The position numbers were made by a program, and so were the translations under genes. Shown here piece by piece: positions 49,901 to 60,614 of a DNA stretch of 64,000 bases (positions are counted from its first letter, which is position 1; each line of letters opens with the position of its first letter). This DNA comes from Closterium sp. Naga37s-1 (lineage: Eukaryota; Streptophyta; Zygnematophyceae; Desmidiales; Closteriaceae): the NCBI GenBank assembly GCA_947471745.1, contig CANJKZ010000461.1, forward strand, positions 935,001 to 999,000, given 5' to 3'. A model generated the notes under the pieces. The model ran no database searches. It saw only the letters and a program-made list of their open reading frames with translations, and was not told where the DNA came from.

Positions 49901-52308
49901 ATCCTTACACTACCCCCCCCACCCCCCCCCCCCCCCCCTCCGCTACACGAGTGCGTCTATATCGCAGAAACCCTGGCTCCTCAGGTGTACTTTGCAGGGC
50001 AGGGTGGTTTTCGATGTTGCCCAGGGGCACCCAACTATCTTCAGTTGGTGTGCGGTCCTTCCAGCGAACAAGGAACTCGATCCTCTTGATGCCTGTCGGG
50101 TGACGAATCTGATGGCTCAGAATCTTCTCGGGCTCGATGATCAGCTCCGATGCAGGGCGAGTCATGGGTGGTGGACGGTGGCGTGGCAGTTGGCTGGTGG
50201 TTGTAATATACAGGCGAAGCCGGCTGACGTGGAACGATGGGCTGATGTACCAGTCTGTCAGTAACAGTAGATGGGCGGTAACTGGGGTGACCATGTGGCT
50301 GATTTGAAACGGTCCACAGTAACGCGGTCAAAGTTTTGGTACGACGGGCAGTCTCAAATTCGGTGTGTCGAGCAGTACATAATCCCCTGACTGGTACGTG
50401 ACTGGGCAGCGGTGGCAGTCAGCATTTCTCTTAGCGATGACGTTTGCTTTTTTTATTGCTTCTGCTGCTCGGGTTCGGGCAGCTTGCAGTATCTCGGCAA
50501 ACTGTTGAGCGCATGGCATGGGGTTGTCCGGACTCGGCATCATGAGCACTGTTGGATTTTGCCCGTAGTTCAGGTAAAACAGGGACTGTTGCGTCGTCGA
50601 TGACGTCGTGTTGTTGTAGGCGAACTCGATCATCGGCAGTTGCTGCTCCCATGTTGTCGGGTCGTCGCACGTGGCACGAATCAGTTGCTCCATTGTCTGG
50701 TTCGTCTGCTCCGTTTGACCGTTGGTCTCGGGGTGGTATGACGAGCTGAACTGTAGCCTGGTTCCGAACTGCTCCCAAAGATTCTTCCAGAAGTTGCTAA
50801 TAAACTTCGTATCGTGTTCGTTGATTATCGTGGCTGGTAACCCGTGCAGTCGAACGACGTTTGCGATGAACAGGCTAGCGGTTTCTTCGGCTGAGATTCG
50901 GTTGGGCGCGGAGGTACTGTAGTGATCTGTGGTCTATCCGTACTGTCACGTCGGCTCCGGTGAGGTGATATCGCCACACCTTGAACGCGTGCATGATCGC
51001 CAGCATCTCGTGGTCGTGTATCGGATAGTTGCGTTCGGAGGGGTGAAGCTTGCGGGACTCGTACGCGATTGGCTGAAGGCCGTTCCCGAAGTCATGCAAC
51101 AGTACGGCTCCCATGGCGATGTCGCTTGCGTCAGTGACCAGTTCGAATGGGCGGTGTGGGTCAGCGATGTGCAGTACGGGGGACGAGCACAAAATTTTCT
51201 TTAGGGCCGAGAATGCAGCTTGCTCTTTCTCCACCCACGTATACTCAACCTCCTTTCTCAGCAGGTCGGTCAACGAGGCAGTCAACTGCGCCATGTCGGG
51301 GACGAACCGTCGCACGTAGTTGACGAACACCAAAAAACTCTGCAACTCGGTCAAGTTGGTTGGTGCGTGCCATGCTTGAATCGTCACGATCTTCTTCGGG
51401 TCTATTTACACTCCGTTGGCTGAAATAATGTGCCCTAAAAACTCCAGTCTGTCCTGTAAAAACTCACATTTCGATGCTTTGGTCAATAGGCGGTTCTCAC
51501 TCATTACTTCAAAAACTGCTTCGATGTCCTGTAGGTGTTGTGCTCTGTCTGGGCTGTAGATCAGTATATCGTCTAAGTAGACGATTACGCACTTATCTAA
51601 AAGAGGGCGGTATGCTTCGTTCATGGTCATTTGGAAGGTCGCAGGGGCGTTGGTCAGTCCGAAGGGCATTACCGTGTACTCAAACGATCCGTAGCAGGTT
51701 CAGAAGGCGGTTTTCGGGCAGTTGGGCGGATTGACTCGGATCTGGTGGTAACCTCCCCGAAGGTCAATTTTCGAGAAGACTCGGGCTGTGCGAAGTTGGT
51801 CGATCAGTTCATCGGCACGCAGGATGGGGTAGCGGGACTTGATGGTAATTCGGTTCAGTGCGCGGTAATCTATGCACATGCGAAATCCCCCATCTTTTTT
51901 CGGTGTAAACAGTATTGGTGTTGCGAAAGGCGACGAACCTGGGCGAATGAACCTTTTCCTCGAGCAGGCAGTCCAGCTGCTTCCGCAGTTTGTCCAGTTC
52001 GGGTTGGGTCACTCGGAACTGTCGCTGTAGGCTATTTCCCTGGCTCCAGTTCAATCTTGTGGTCGTGCGGTCGCTGACGTGGCTGTCCCTCCGGTAGGTC
52101 ATCCGGAAAGATCCCGCTGTACTGCTTTAGTAGTGCTGCCAAGTCAGTTTCGGCAATCAATTTTTGTGAAGCGCTCGGTATGTCTACTGCCTCGGCTTCC
52201 TGGATGTCAACCGCATACACGTCAGCTCCTGCCGCTGTGGTGCGTTTCATCGTGATTGCGTTGACACACACCGATGAAGACTCAGGCGAGCTCCAGCGAG
52301 GTAGGGCG

Positions 52309-52439
52309 TGTCAACAGAATAAACGAGAAATGAATGAACTAGCAGCAAGATGGGTACAAGTAGGAAACCCTAATTGGGTTGTACCCCATATGGGCTACCC
52401 CACTATAGCCTACACAATAAGCAGCATATAAGTTTGACA
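52309..52439 (-). repeat. 3' LTR of copia C
   Basis: 131 bp, preceded on the minus strand by the purine tract TATGGGGGTG. Confidence 0.95.
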
Positions 52440-52969
52440 CACCCCCATAGGCAAAGTGGGGGAGAACAAGAGGTCACAAGACCGGTCAAGAAAAACAAAG
52501 CAAGCTCAGGGTGGATCACGAAGTCACCACGCATTCTGAGCACAAGCAAATGGCCACAAGGCCAGTTCACATGCAGAGTTATATAAAAGAGAACAAACAG
52601 TACAGTGATCACAACCTAGCAGGTATACGTATATAGATCACAGTACAAGCAAAGTCAAGAAGTGAGCAAGTGAGGCCAAGTAGGCACAAGGCCTAGAACA
52701 GTACAGAAACGCTGATGATCACAAGGCTGAAGTGCCTTGGTGAAGATATTAGAAGTGTTGGCCCGAGAGGCCACGTAAGCAAGACGAAGCTGACCACACT
52801 GCTGCAACTCTCGAGCAAGGAAGTAGCGCAGAGCGATGTGCTTCGTTCTGTGCTCCAGTCTGTGCTCCTGACACAAGGCAATCATGGCCTTGTTGTCGAC
52901 GTACAGAACTGGAGGAGAACGAGGCGGCTCGCCCAAGTCGGTCAGCAAGTAGGTGAGCCAGCGTAAATC

Positions 52970-55900
52970 CTATGCAGCCATGGCCCCTGCGTAGATCTCA
53001 GCCTCACAACTGGATCTGAGAACAGAAGACGAGCGGGTAGACCGCCAAGAAACAGAGCCAGAACCAAGGCTGAAAGTGTAACCCTGTGACGACCGCTGCG
53101 TAGCCAGGTCGTCAACCCAAGAAGCGTCTGCGTGACCAGTGAGGACGACTCGAGCCCGTCCTCCAAGCACGAGCCCCATGCCCGACGTACTGCACAAGTA
53201 GCGCATCACCCTCTTAGCGGCCTCCCAGTGCTCTGGTCGGTGTCTCCCGGGCGCAACGTAGCGTGCCAGGATGCTAAGAGGGTAAGCAAGGTCAGGTCGA
53301 GTGCAGGTCATCAGATACATGAGGCAGCCCACAAGCTCTGGATACGGGCCACTCGGCTCTACGGACTCATCCGAAGGCAGAGGAGTGGACTGTGGCGAGG
53401 AGTACGTGAAGCGGAAGTGCCGAAGGACCTGCTGCACCATGTGTGACTGAATCAAGGTAATGGTGCGCTGTGCTCTGTCCCGGGTGACCTGCAAGCCAAG
53501 ATAGCTGCGCAGCTCACCCAGGTCTGTGCACGTGTGTCTCTTCTGCAGCTCCGACTTCACGTGGGCGAGTCCCTCAGTGTCAGCAGTGGCAAAGACCAAG
53601 TCGTCGAAGTACACGAGGATGTAGAACAGCGGCAGCGAAGTGTCGGTGCGTAGAAACAGCGACGGGTCAGCAGTAGAAGGAGCAAACCCAAGAGCCGCAA
53701 GAGTAGTCCTCAGTGTGTCGTGCCACTCGCGAGGCGCCTGGCGAAGACCGTAGACTGGCCGCCGGAGGCTCCACTGGGTACCTGGAGGAAACGACCCAGT
53801 GAAGCCAGGTGGGCGGCGCAGCCAGATCTCCTCGTGCAGGCTGCCCTGTAGGAAGGCTGTGCTGAAGTCAAGAGAGTGAAGCTCGTAGTCACGCTGTGCG
53901 GCAACGTGCAGCAACACCCGAAGAGTGGTCATCTTCGGGGTAGGGGAGAAGGTCTGGAAGAAGTCAACTCCCCGTCGCTGACTGAAGCCTCGAGCAACGT
54001 AACGCGCCTTGAAGACAGGCGGAGAACCCGGCGGTCGCTTCACCCTGAAAATCCACATGCCACTGACGATGTTCGCCCCAGGTGGGGGAACCTCGTCGAC
54101 GTAGGTGCCTGTGGACTTCCAGGAAGCCATCTCTGCGTCCATGGCTGTCTGCCACTGAGAGGAGTAGGGACCTTCAATCGCCTCTGCGTAAGAGTGCGGG
54201 GTCGGGATGTCTGGTGCATCCGGGTCTCCCTCAGGTGCAATCAGCATGGACACGAGATGAGGTAAAGCAGCTGCAAAACACTCAAAGTTCTCCTGCCTGT
54301 CCTCAAGGACGTCCGTGCCAAGAGCACACTCACCCCCGACGGACAGAGGACAGACAGACTCAGACTCAGCAACAAGACTAGCAGTGTATTCAAGGCGACA
54401 AGCAGCAGCAAAGTCAACCAGCTCAGCAACTAGGGCAGACGCAGCAGTGGACTCAAACGAAGGGTCAGTGACAACAGTGGCTAGAAGACGTGTGACTGTA
54501 GGACTGGCAGCACGAGCAAGGTCTGACGGCGGGTCAGCAACGTCAGGAAGAGAGGACGCAGGAGGAGACGGCAGAGGGACACGCTGTGGACCAGAGGAAG
54601 GACGAAGTGCCATCTGGTGCGTGCCTGGGACAAGAGGAGGACGCGGACGTGGAACACGACGACCAGTGCGAACAGCGCGAACAGGCGACGCAGGACGAGA
54701 CTCAGGCTCACGACGCTCTGCAAGACCTCCTGTCTTCCCAGCGTAAGCAGAAGGTGCAGGCAGCAGGGAGGCTGGCTGTAACTGCGACTGCGACTGGTCA
54801 AGCGGTGGACACAGTAAGTGAGGAGTAGAGTCAGTAGAAGGCGGGAGACCAAGAGCCTGCTGAAGCAGTGGAACGAAGTACGGCCGCGGCCGCGCAGCGC
54901 CTCCAGAACCAACACCGACAGCACCAGTACCCCCAGCTCCAGGGTCTCCAGCTCCAACGCCTGCAGTACCACCAGCTCCAGCACCTCCAGCAGCTCCAGC
55001 TCCAGCGCCTCCAGCTCCAACTCCTGCAGCACCTCCAGCTCCAGCAGCTCCAGTACCTCCAGTACGAGCACCTCCGGGACCAGCGGCTCCAGCACCACCA
55101 GCAGCGCCAACTCCAGCGCCTCCAGCTCCAACTCCTGTAGTACCTCCAGCTCCAGCAGCTCCAGTACGTCTAGTACAAGCACCTCCGGGACCAGTGGCTC
55201 CAGCACCTCCAGCAGCGCCAGCTCCAACGCCGGCAGGACCTCCAGCTCCAGCAGCTCCAGTACCTCCAGCGCCACCAGGACCAGGCCCTCCAGTGGCAGG
55301 CCCCCCAGCTCTAGCAGCGCCACTCTGAAGAATCCAGCGCCGAGCAAACCACTCGCGCAGCTGCGGTGGGGAGAGAGGCTCCCGGTGTGACGAGGCACCC
55401 GGAGAACCTCCAGTACCTCCAGTAACTCCAGGACCAGCAGCTCCAGCACCTCCGGCTCCAACACCCGCAGCACCACCAGCACCAGCAGCTCCAGTACCTC
55501 CAGTACGAGCACCTCCGGGACCAGTGGCTCCAGCAACTCCAGCAGCTCCAGCTCCAACGCCGGCAGCACCTCCAGCTCCAGTATCTCCAGTACCTCCAGC
55601 GGCGCCGCTCCAAAGGCTCCAGCGCCGAGCAAACCACTCGCGCAGCTGTGGTGGAGAGAGAGACTCCCGCCGGGACGAGGCACCTATAGGACCTCCAGCA
55701 GACTCAGCACCCCCAGGCTTAGCACCCCTAGTCTCCGCACCCGCAGGCTCAGCACCCCCAGTCTCAGCACCCCCAGACTCAGCAACCTCAGGCTCAGCAC
55801 CCCCAGGCTCCGCACGCTCAGGCTCAGCACCCCCAGCAGCACCACCCCCAGCAGCAGCACCAGAGTCGACCGCGACCTCGACAGGCTCGACATGGTCTAC

Positions 55901-57358
55901 CTGAGACACACCTGAGGGAGCAGGACCCTGAGGGGGGAGGGGGTCTACCGGAGGAGGACCTGGTGCGAGGAAGAGCGGCGGGGGGGGGAGAGGGGCAGTG
56001 CGGTAGGGGAAGAGACGGTAAAAGGGAACCGACTCGTCGAACGTGACGTCCTGAGAGGGCAGGACACGGCGCGAGGTGGGGTGGTAAAACTGCCAGCCAG
56101 GCGCGTCAGGGGGAAAACCAAGGAAGACGCAGGGAATGGCGCGGGTGGAGAGCTTGTCGGCGGACGTATCGCGGACAAAGGCACAAGAACCCCAGACCCG
56201 GAACGCCGACGCATCGCCAACCTTCCCCGTCCAACGCAGTGTAGGCGAGGTCTCCGGCAAGGAGACACGGGGCCAGAGGTTGAGCTGATGCGCAGCGTAC
56301 CGGACCGCAAACGGCCACAGAAAATGGGGGGCAGCCGCATGGATCATGGAGGTACGAGCGACCTCCATGACTAAGCCAATGCGGCGCTCAGCAACCCCAT
56401 TTTGCTGCGGAGAGGCCGGAAGCGTGAACGGCTGGAGAATGCCCTCCCCACGACAAAAGTCCCGCAAGAGGTCGGAGGAAAACTCACCACCTCTGTCAGA
56501 GTGCAGACGCAAGACTGGAAGGTCCGTGTGGAACCGCTCGTGGAGCTGGAGACGGACAGCGCGGATCCAAGGGATCAAAACATCAGGGACCTCCCCCTTG
56601 CTGCGCAAGGGGAAGACCGTGGTGTAACGCGAGTAGTCGTCAACGACCAGCAGAAAGTAGCGCTCGCGGCCCTGTCCACGGACGCGGGCTGGGCCCCACA
56701 CGTCCATGTGGAGAGTCTGCAGGGGAGCAGTTGTCGGGGGAAACGAGGAGGAGTGAGGAGCGGCGCGCTGCCGCCCCTCGATACAGGGAAGACAGGGAGG
56801 GGCAGGCGAGGGTGGGAGGGGAGGCAGAGTCTCGGGAAGACCAGAGACAAGGAGACGCGAGTGCATGCCACGAAGGCGCTGCACTAAGGGGTGACCAAGA
56901 CGGTGGTGCCAAAGGAGGGTCCGGTGCGACAGTGCGCGACACGAGTAGGGGGCCGCTAGCTGACCTGACGCAGACGCAGACGCAGCTACCTGAGGAGACA
57001 GAGTAGTCAGTGTGTACAGACTCGAGCCAGGCGCACGTGTGAACGTGGCCAGGTGCCGGCCAGTCCGGGAGCACGTACAGATCGCCACACGCTGTCCTCC
57101 TGGAGTAAAGGTGTCAACCCATACATCTTGAAGGACGGCGTTGCTCACCAAGTTCGTAGAGAACGAGGGGAGGTGAAGACCTGACAGTGAGCCAGACGGA
57201 ACCACCGGACACGGGAGAACAGTGGAGGAACGTGCAAGGACTGGGCCCCCAGAGGGGTCAGCCAGAGAGACAGCAACAGATGCAGGGAGCGGAGTGAGTG
57301 CGGTACTGTCGTGAAAGAAACGGCGGGAAGCACCTGAGTCAAGCGTGAAGGTGTGCAA
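52970..57358 (-). CDS. Pol polyprotein of copia C
   Basis: A frame of 1462 codons. It holds the protease motif FTLDSGASRRFF, pre-integrase HHRLGHPL, integrase (MDVWGPAR, LHSDRGGEFSS, QQNGVAERRIG), then a linker of more than 300 residues of Gly/Ala repeats at about 54700-55930. The linker carries three copies of a REPLSPPQLREWFARRW-like module. Next are reverse transcriptase (ARYVARGFSQR, LVYFDDLVFAT) and most of RNase H. The family's last RNase H part lies at 52655-52948. Confidence 0.9.
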   Translation of the reverse strand: MHTFTLDSGASRRFFHDSTALTPLPASVAVSLADPSGGPVLARSSTVLPCPVVPSGSLSGLHLPSFSTNLVSNAVLQDVWVDTFTPGGQRVAICTCSRTGRHLATFTRAPGSSLYTLTTLSPQVAASASASGQLAAPYSCRALSHRTLLWHHRLGHPLVQRLRGMHSRLLVSGLPETLPPLPPSPAPPCLPCIEGRQRAAPHSSSFPPTTAPLQTLHMDVWGPARVRGQGRERYFLLVVDDYSRYTTVFPLRSKGEVPDVLIPWIRAVRLQLHERFHTDLPVLRLHSDRGGEFSSDLLRDFCRGEGILQPFTLPASPQQNGVAERRIGLVMEVARTSMIHAAAPHFLWPFAVRYAAHQLNLWPRVSLPETSPTLRWTGKVGDASAFRVWGSCAFVRDTSADKLSTRAIPCVFLGFPPDAPGWQFYHPTSRRVLPSQDVTFDESVPFYRLFPYRTAPLPPPPLFLAPGPPPVDPLPPQGPAPSGVSQVDHVEPVEVAVDSGAAAGGGAAGGAEPERAEPGGAEPEVAESGGAETGGAEPAGAETRGAKPGGAESAGGPIGASSRRESLSPPQLREWFARRWSLWSGAAGGTGDTGAGGAAGVGAGAAGVAGATGPGGARTGGTGAAGAGGAAGVGAGGAGAAGPGVTGGTGGSPGASSHREPLSPPQLREWFARRWILQSGAARAGGPATGGPGPGGAGGTGAAGAGGPAGVGAGAAGGAGATGPGGACTRRTGAAGAGGTTGVGAGGAGVGAAGGAGAAGPGGARTGGTGAAGAGGAAGVGAGGAGAGAAGGAGAGGTAGVGAGDPGAGGTGAVGVGSGGAARPRPYFVPLLQQALGLPPSTDSTPHLLCPPLDQSQSQLQPASLLPAPSAYAGKTGGLAERREPESRPASPVRAVRTGRRVPRPRPPLVPGTHQMALRPSSGPQRVPLPSPPASSLPDVADPPSDLARAASPTVTRLLATVVTDPSFESTAASALVAELVDFAAACRLEYTASLVAESESVCPLSVGGECALGTDVLEDRQENFECFAAALPHLVSMLIAPEGDPDAPDIPTPHSYAEAIEGPYSSQWQTAMDAEMASWKSTGTYVDEVPPPGANIVSGMWIFRVKRPPGSPPVFKARYVARGFSQRRGVDFFQTFSPTPKMTTLRVLLHVAAQRDYELHSLDFSTAFLQGSLHEEIWLRRPPGFTGSFPPGTQWSLRRPVYGLRQAPREWHDTLRTTLAALGFAPSTADPSLFLRTDTSLPLFYILVYFDDLVFATADTEGLAHVKSELQKRHTCTDLGELRSYLGLQVTRDRAQRTITLIQSHMVQQVLRHFRFTYSSPQSTPLPSDESVEPSGPYPELVGCLMYLMTCTRPDLAYPLSILARYVAPGRHRPEHWEAAKRVMRYLCSTSGMGLVLGGRARVVLTGHADASWVDDLATQRSSQGYTFSLGSGSVSWRSTRSSSVLRSSCEAEIYAGAMAA

Positions 57359-57487
57359 GGCCTCAGAAGGCGCAGTACCCGAGAGAGCAGACTCACTAGC
57401 ACCTAGAGCAGCAGCCTCACCAGCACCTAGGGCAGCAGGCTCACCAGCACCTAGAGCAGCAGCCTCACCAGCACCTAGAGCAGCAGA

Positions 57488-58009
57488 CTATATACCTGGG
57501 TCGGGCGGCACACACAGGTAACAGTCACCCTTAGCACTAGCAGGCAATGCATACATGGCAGTGAGGATAACATCATAGTCAAGAGCAAAGATATCCACCC
57601 TCTGCCTAAGCAGCTCCACCCAGCTGGGGAGCTCAGCCGCGTCGCCAAACTCTGTACGCCAGGCGTCGCTCAGACAGGCGAAGAAGCGGGACTGTGTGTG
57701 ACCAATCGTCCCGCAAGTCTGACCAGCCCGATCACCTGTGCGAATGACGTACGGGCAGCGAGCAGTACTCCGAGACCCTCTACTCTGAGCGTACCACTCA
57801 CGAAGCTGCTGGGGCGAGAGGGAATCGCGCGGACGTCGCTGGAGCTGCATCGGGCCACCGCCAGAAACTCCCGACCGAACAGCTCCACCGAGACTGCCAC
57901 TACGGCCGCCGCCACCACTCCCACTGCTGCCACCACCGCCGCCACCACTCTCACCGCTACCACGAAGAGACGCCATAGCGGGAAGATGAAGGAGATGTGC
58001 GACCAGCAC
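57488..58009 (-). CDS. Short Gag of copia C
   Basis: 173 codons covering only the C-terminal part of the Gag seen in A: a Gly/Ser-rich start, SLSPQQLREWYAQSRG, the Cys-His segment CPYVIRTGDRAGQTCG and the following DAWRTEFGDAAELPSW. The N-terminal Gag core of A has no counterpart here; the leader repeat lies directly upstream instead. Confidence 0.75.
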   Translation of the reverse strand: MLVAHLLHLPAMASLRGSGESGGGGGGSSGSGGGGRSGSLGGAVRSGVSGGGPMQLQRRPRDSLSPQQLREWYAQSRGSRSTARCPYVIRTGDRAGQTCGTIGHTQSRFFACLSDAWRTEFGDAAELPSWVELLRQRVDIFALDYDVILTAMYALPASAKGDCYLCVPPDPGI

Positions 58010-58071
58010 AGTAGCACGCAGGGAAGGCAGGGCGGCGAGCAGACACTAGGGTAGGTCGGGGCGGCGTAAGA

Positions 58072-58930
58072 TTAGGGAAGGGCAGCGGCCAGCAGGGCAG
58101 CGCGCAGGCAGGGAAGGGCCGGGCGGCAGCCAGGAGGGCGGCTCGCGGGCAGGGCAGGGCGGCACGGCGGCGAGCGGCGCGCGGGCAGGGCCGGGCGGCT
58201 CGGCAGCGCGGCGCGCGGGCAGGGCAGGGCGCTCGGCGGCGCGGCGCGCGGGCAGGGCAGGGCGCGCGGCAGTGCGGCGCGCGGGCAAGGCAGGGCGCTC
58301 GGCGGCGGCGCGGCGCGCGGGCAGGGCAGGGCGCACGGCGGCGCGGCGCACAGACAGGGTAGGGCGCGCGGCGGTGCGGCGCGCGGGTAGTGCAGGGCGC
58401 GCGTCAGCGCGGCGCGTGGGCAGGGCAGGGCGCTCGGCGGCGGCGCGGCGCGCGGGCAGGGCAGGGCGCACGGCGGCGCGGTGCGCAGGCAGGGCAGGGC
58501 GCACGGCGGTACGGCTCGCGGGCAGGGCAAGGCGCGCGGCAGCGCGGCGCGCGGGCAGGGCAGGGCGCTCGGCGGCGGCGCAGCGCGCGGGCAGGGCAGG
58601 GGGCACGGCGGCGCGGCGCGCGGGCAGGGCAGGGCGTGCGGCGGCGCGGCGCGCGGGCAGGGCAGGGCGCGAGGCGGCTCGGCGCGCGGGCAGGGCGACG
58701 CGGCAGCGCGGCGCGCGGGCAGGGCAGGGCGCGCTGCGGAAGGCGGCGCGCGGGTCAGCAGGGCGCACTGCAGCGGGCGGCGCGCGGGCAAAACGGAGCG
58801 CGCTGCGGCGGGCGGCGCGGGCAGGGCAGGGCGTGCGCAGGCAGCGCGACGCAGGGCAAGGCAGGGCAGGGCGGCGCGATCACGGCGGCGTGACGGGTGG
58901 GGTAGCGCTACTCGGTGGGCCCTAAAAAAC
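58072..58930 (-). repeat. GC-rich leader repeat of copia C
   Basis: About twenty units of 40-45 bp built on GCGGCGCGCGGGCAGGGCAG and GGCGCACGGCGG. Long open frames on both strands (Ala/Arg/Pro on one, Gly/Ala/Arg on the other) are by-products. Confidence 0.9.
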
Positions 58931-58961
58931 CGGTCCTAGGCTAGGACCTGCTCTGATACCA

Positions 58962-59092
58962 TGTCAACAGAATAAACGAGAAATGAATGAACTAGCAGCA
59001 AGATGGGTACAAGTAGGAAACCCTAATTGGGTTGTACCCCATATGGGCTACCCCACTATAGCCTACATAATAAGCAGCATATAAGTTTGACA
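58962..59092 (-). repeat. 5' LTR of copia C
   Basis: 131 bp, adjacent to the primer site at 58947-58961. Confidence 0.95.
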
Positions 59093-60050
59093 GGGCGATG
59101 TTGTTACCCGTCGTCCAGTCGATTTGCGGATTGTGTCGTCGCAGCCAATCACGGCCGAGTAAAATGGTGGTCCCGTCGAGGGTCGTTGCGAGCATTTCCT
59201 GGGTAAATGTGAAGCTACCCCCGCATCGAATCCGAACTCGGTCCACATGTTCCCGTATCGCCAGTGGCGTGCTGTCGACCAATCGTGCGTCAATCTCAGG
59301 TAAACACATGTCCAATGGCAGTTTCAGTCTCCGTGCTGTGGCGGAGTTGATCAGGCTGTGGCTGGCTCCACCGTCTACGAAGATCTTAACTAAGTCTGTC
59401 GGTATTTTCCCACTAAGCAGTATGGGGCTGTCTACCGTTGTACCCTCCTTATTCGGCCGGGTGTGGTCGACTGCGTGAACCGGCACAATCACTCGGTGAA
59501 GGTCGGTTGGGTCGGGCGAGCGGCGTGACCTGTCAGTAGAGGGCCCGTCTGCTACTGACTCCCAGCGTTTCCCTGCTGCTTGATCTGTTTCTGCTACTCA
59601 GCTTCCCCCTTTCCCGCGTTTTGTGGGCATTCGCTCTTACGGTGCCCCTGCCGACGTTCATCGTGAACAACCACGCCTGAACGGTCGGACCACCCCGTTG
59701 GCTTGGATCGAAGCAAGGCGGATGCTGTGGCTTGAGCAGCATCGGTGACGGCAGTGCTGATTCGCCGATCGGCACCGAAATCGTGACGCGAGGTTGGCTC
59801 CCGGCCGCATTTGTCGCTCTGGGGCGTGTCGCGCCGTGGTCGTCGTCCCCGTCATTGCGGGCGATGCCATTAATAGCCGCGCTCGAGGGTTACCTCACGC
59901 TTGACGTGCTGCTTGTCCTTGTGGCCTTGTGTTTGTGACTGTACTTGTTGCGCCCGTGCGACGTCGTTTTGCAGTGACGTACGTTCAGCCGTCAGCGCCG
60001 CGATTTCTTAGGAAATTTCGCGCAGCTGCTGCAGCAGTTCGTTTAGGCGC

Positions 60051-60506
60051 TGTTGGAATAACCGAAAGGTTATTACAAGCATTCCCGAAGGCTCTCCACT
60101 GTCGCGTCTCCTCATAGCGAAGCAGATGCTTGTACCAGTACCGTATGAGCTCATATAGAGCACGCGGAAGATCGAGGGTCACCCGAAGGTCAACAGTCGA
60201 AGACAGTCAACGGTCGTGACCCTTGACTGCCCAGTAACCGCACAAGGCAGTTGCGAAACGCAACATGGTAACTGTCTAGAATGGCAATAGTCGTGGGTTA
60301 CTGTAGCAATGCAATTCGGTTAATAAGGGAATGTACCCCTCAGAGTACATGGCTAGCTAGGCTTGCTATTTATACTCTTGTACTTCTATCTTATAATCAT
60401 CTTGTTCTCTTTCTATTTATTAACAAGGTCATTACAGGGACTTCACAGTTCTCTTCCTTACACTTGGCAACTTTATCCTATCCACTACGATCCTTCAGTT
60501 ATAACA
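60051..60506 (+). repeat. Probable 5' LTR of copia H
   Basis: 456 bp, inferred from TG...CA ends and the following primer-like site. No second copy lies in the window. Confidence 0.65.
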
Positions 60507-60614
60507 TCGTGGTATGAGAGCTAGAGTGGATTATAAGGTCTGCTAAGTTCTTGTTCTTGCCAGAACAACTTCCTTATAAATTATTCATTACATCGTTACA
60601 AACTCTGCACCACC

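Larger units (their letters stand above)
52309..59092 (-). mobile_element. Ty1/copia element C, young, inserted in gypsy G
   Basis: LTRs of 131 bp lie at 52309-52439 and 58962-59092 and differ at one site. GGGCG flanks both sides (52304-52308 and 59093-59097). Primer site CCTGCTCTGATACCA (as its reverse complement) is at 58947-58961, so it reads on the minus strand. The leader repeat is at 58072-58930, a short gag at 57488-58009 and a long Pol frame at 52970-57358. It is a close relative of A with few breaks; the Gag is short compared with A. Confidence 0.95.
49900..60000 (-). mobile_element. Ty3/gypsy element G (chromovirus type), broken and split by copia C
   Basis: On the minus strand, pieces lie on both sides of copia C. 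A Gag zinc knuckle tail (GHRKSECPQNAG) is near 59640 and protease (IFVDGGASHSLI, TILLGRDWL) at 59100-59490. After C come reverse transcriptase (MPFGLTNAPATFQ, VYLDDILIYS) at 51406-52300, RNase H (HRPFELVTDASDIAMGAVL) at 50880-51390, integrase end (WEQQLPMIEFAYNNT) near 50330-50870 and a chromodomain (IEFLVRWKDRTPTEDSWVPL) near 50050-50150. LTRs were not found, so the ends are approximate. It has several breaks. Confidence 0.82.

Noticed and set aside
54481-55683. Leucine-rich protein of 400 codons in the copia C linker
   Set aside because: It is an alternative frame of the Gly/Ala repeat in the Pol frame; similar frames occur in A and D.
58046-58939. Ala/Arg-rich proteins of about 240 codons
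   Set aside because: Several frames of the copia C leader repeat are open on both strands, which is a repeat effect.
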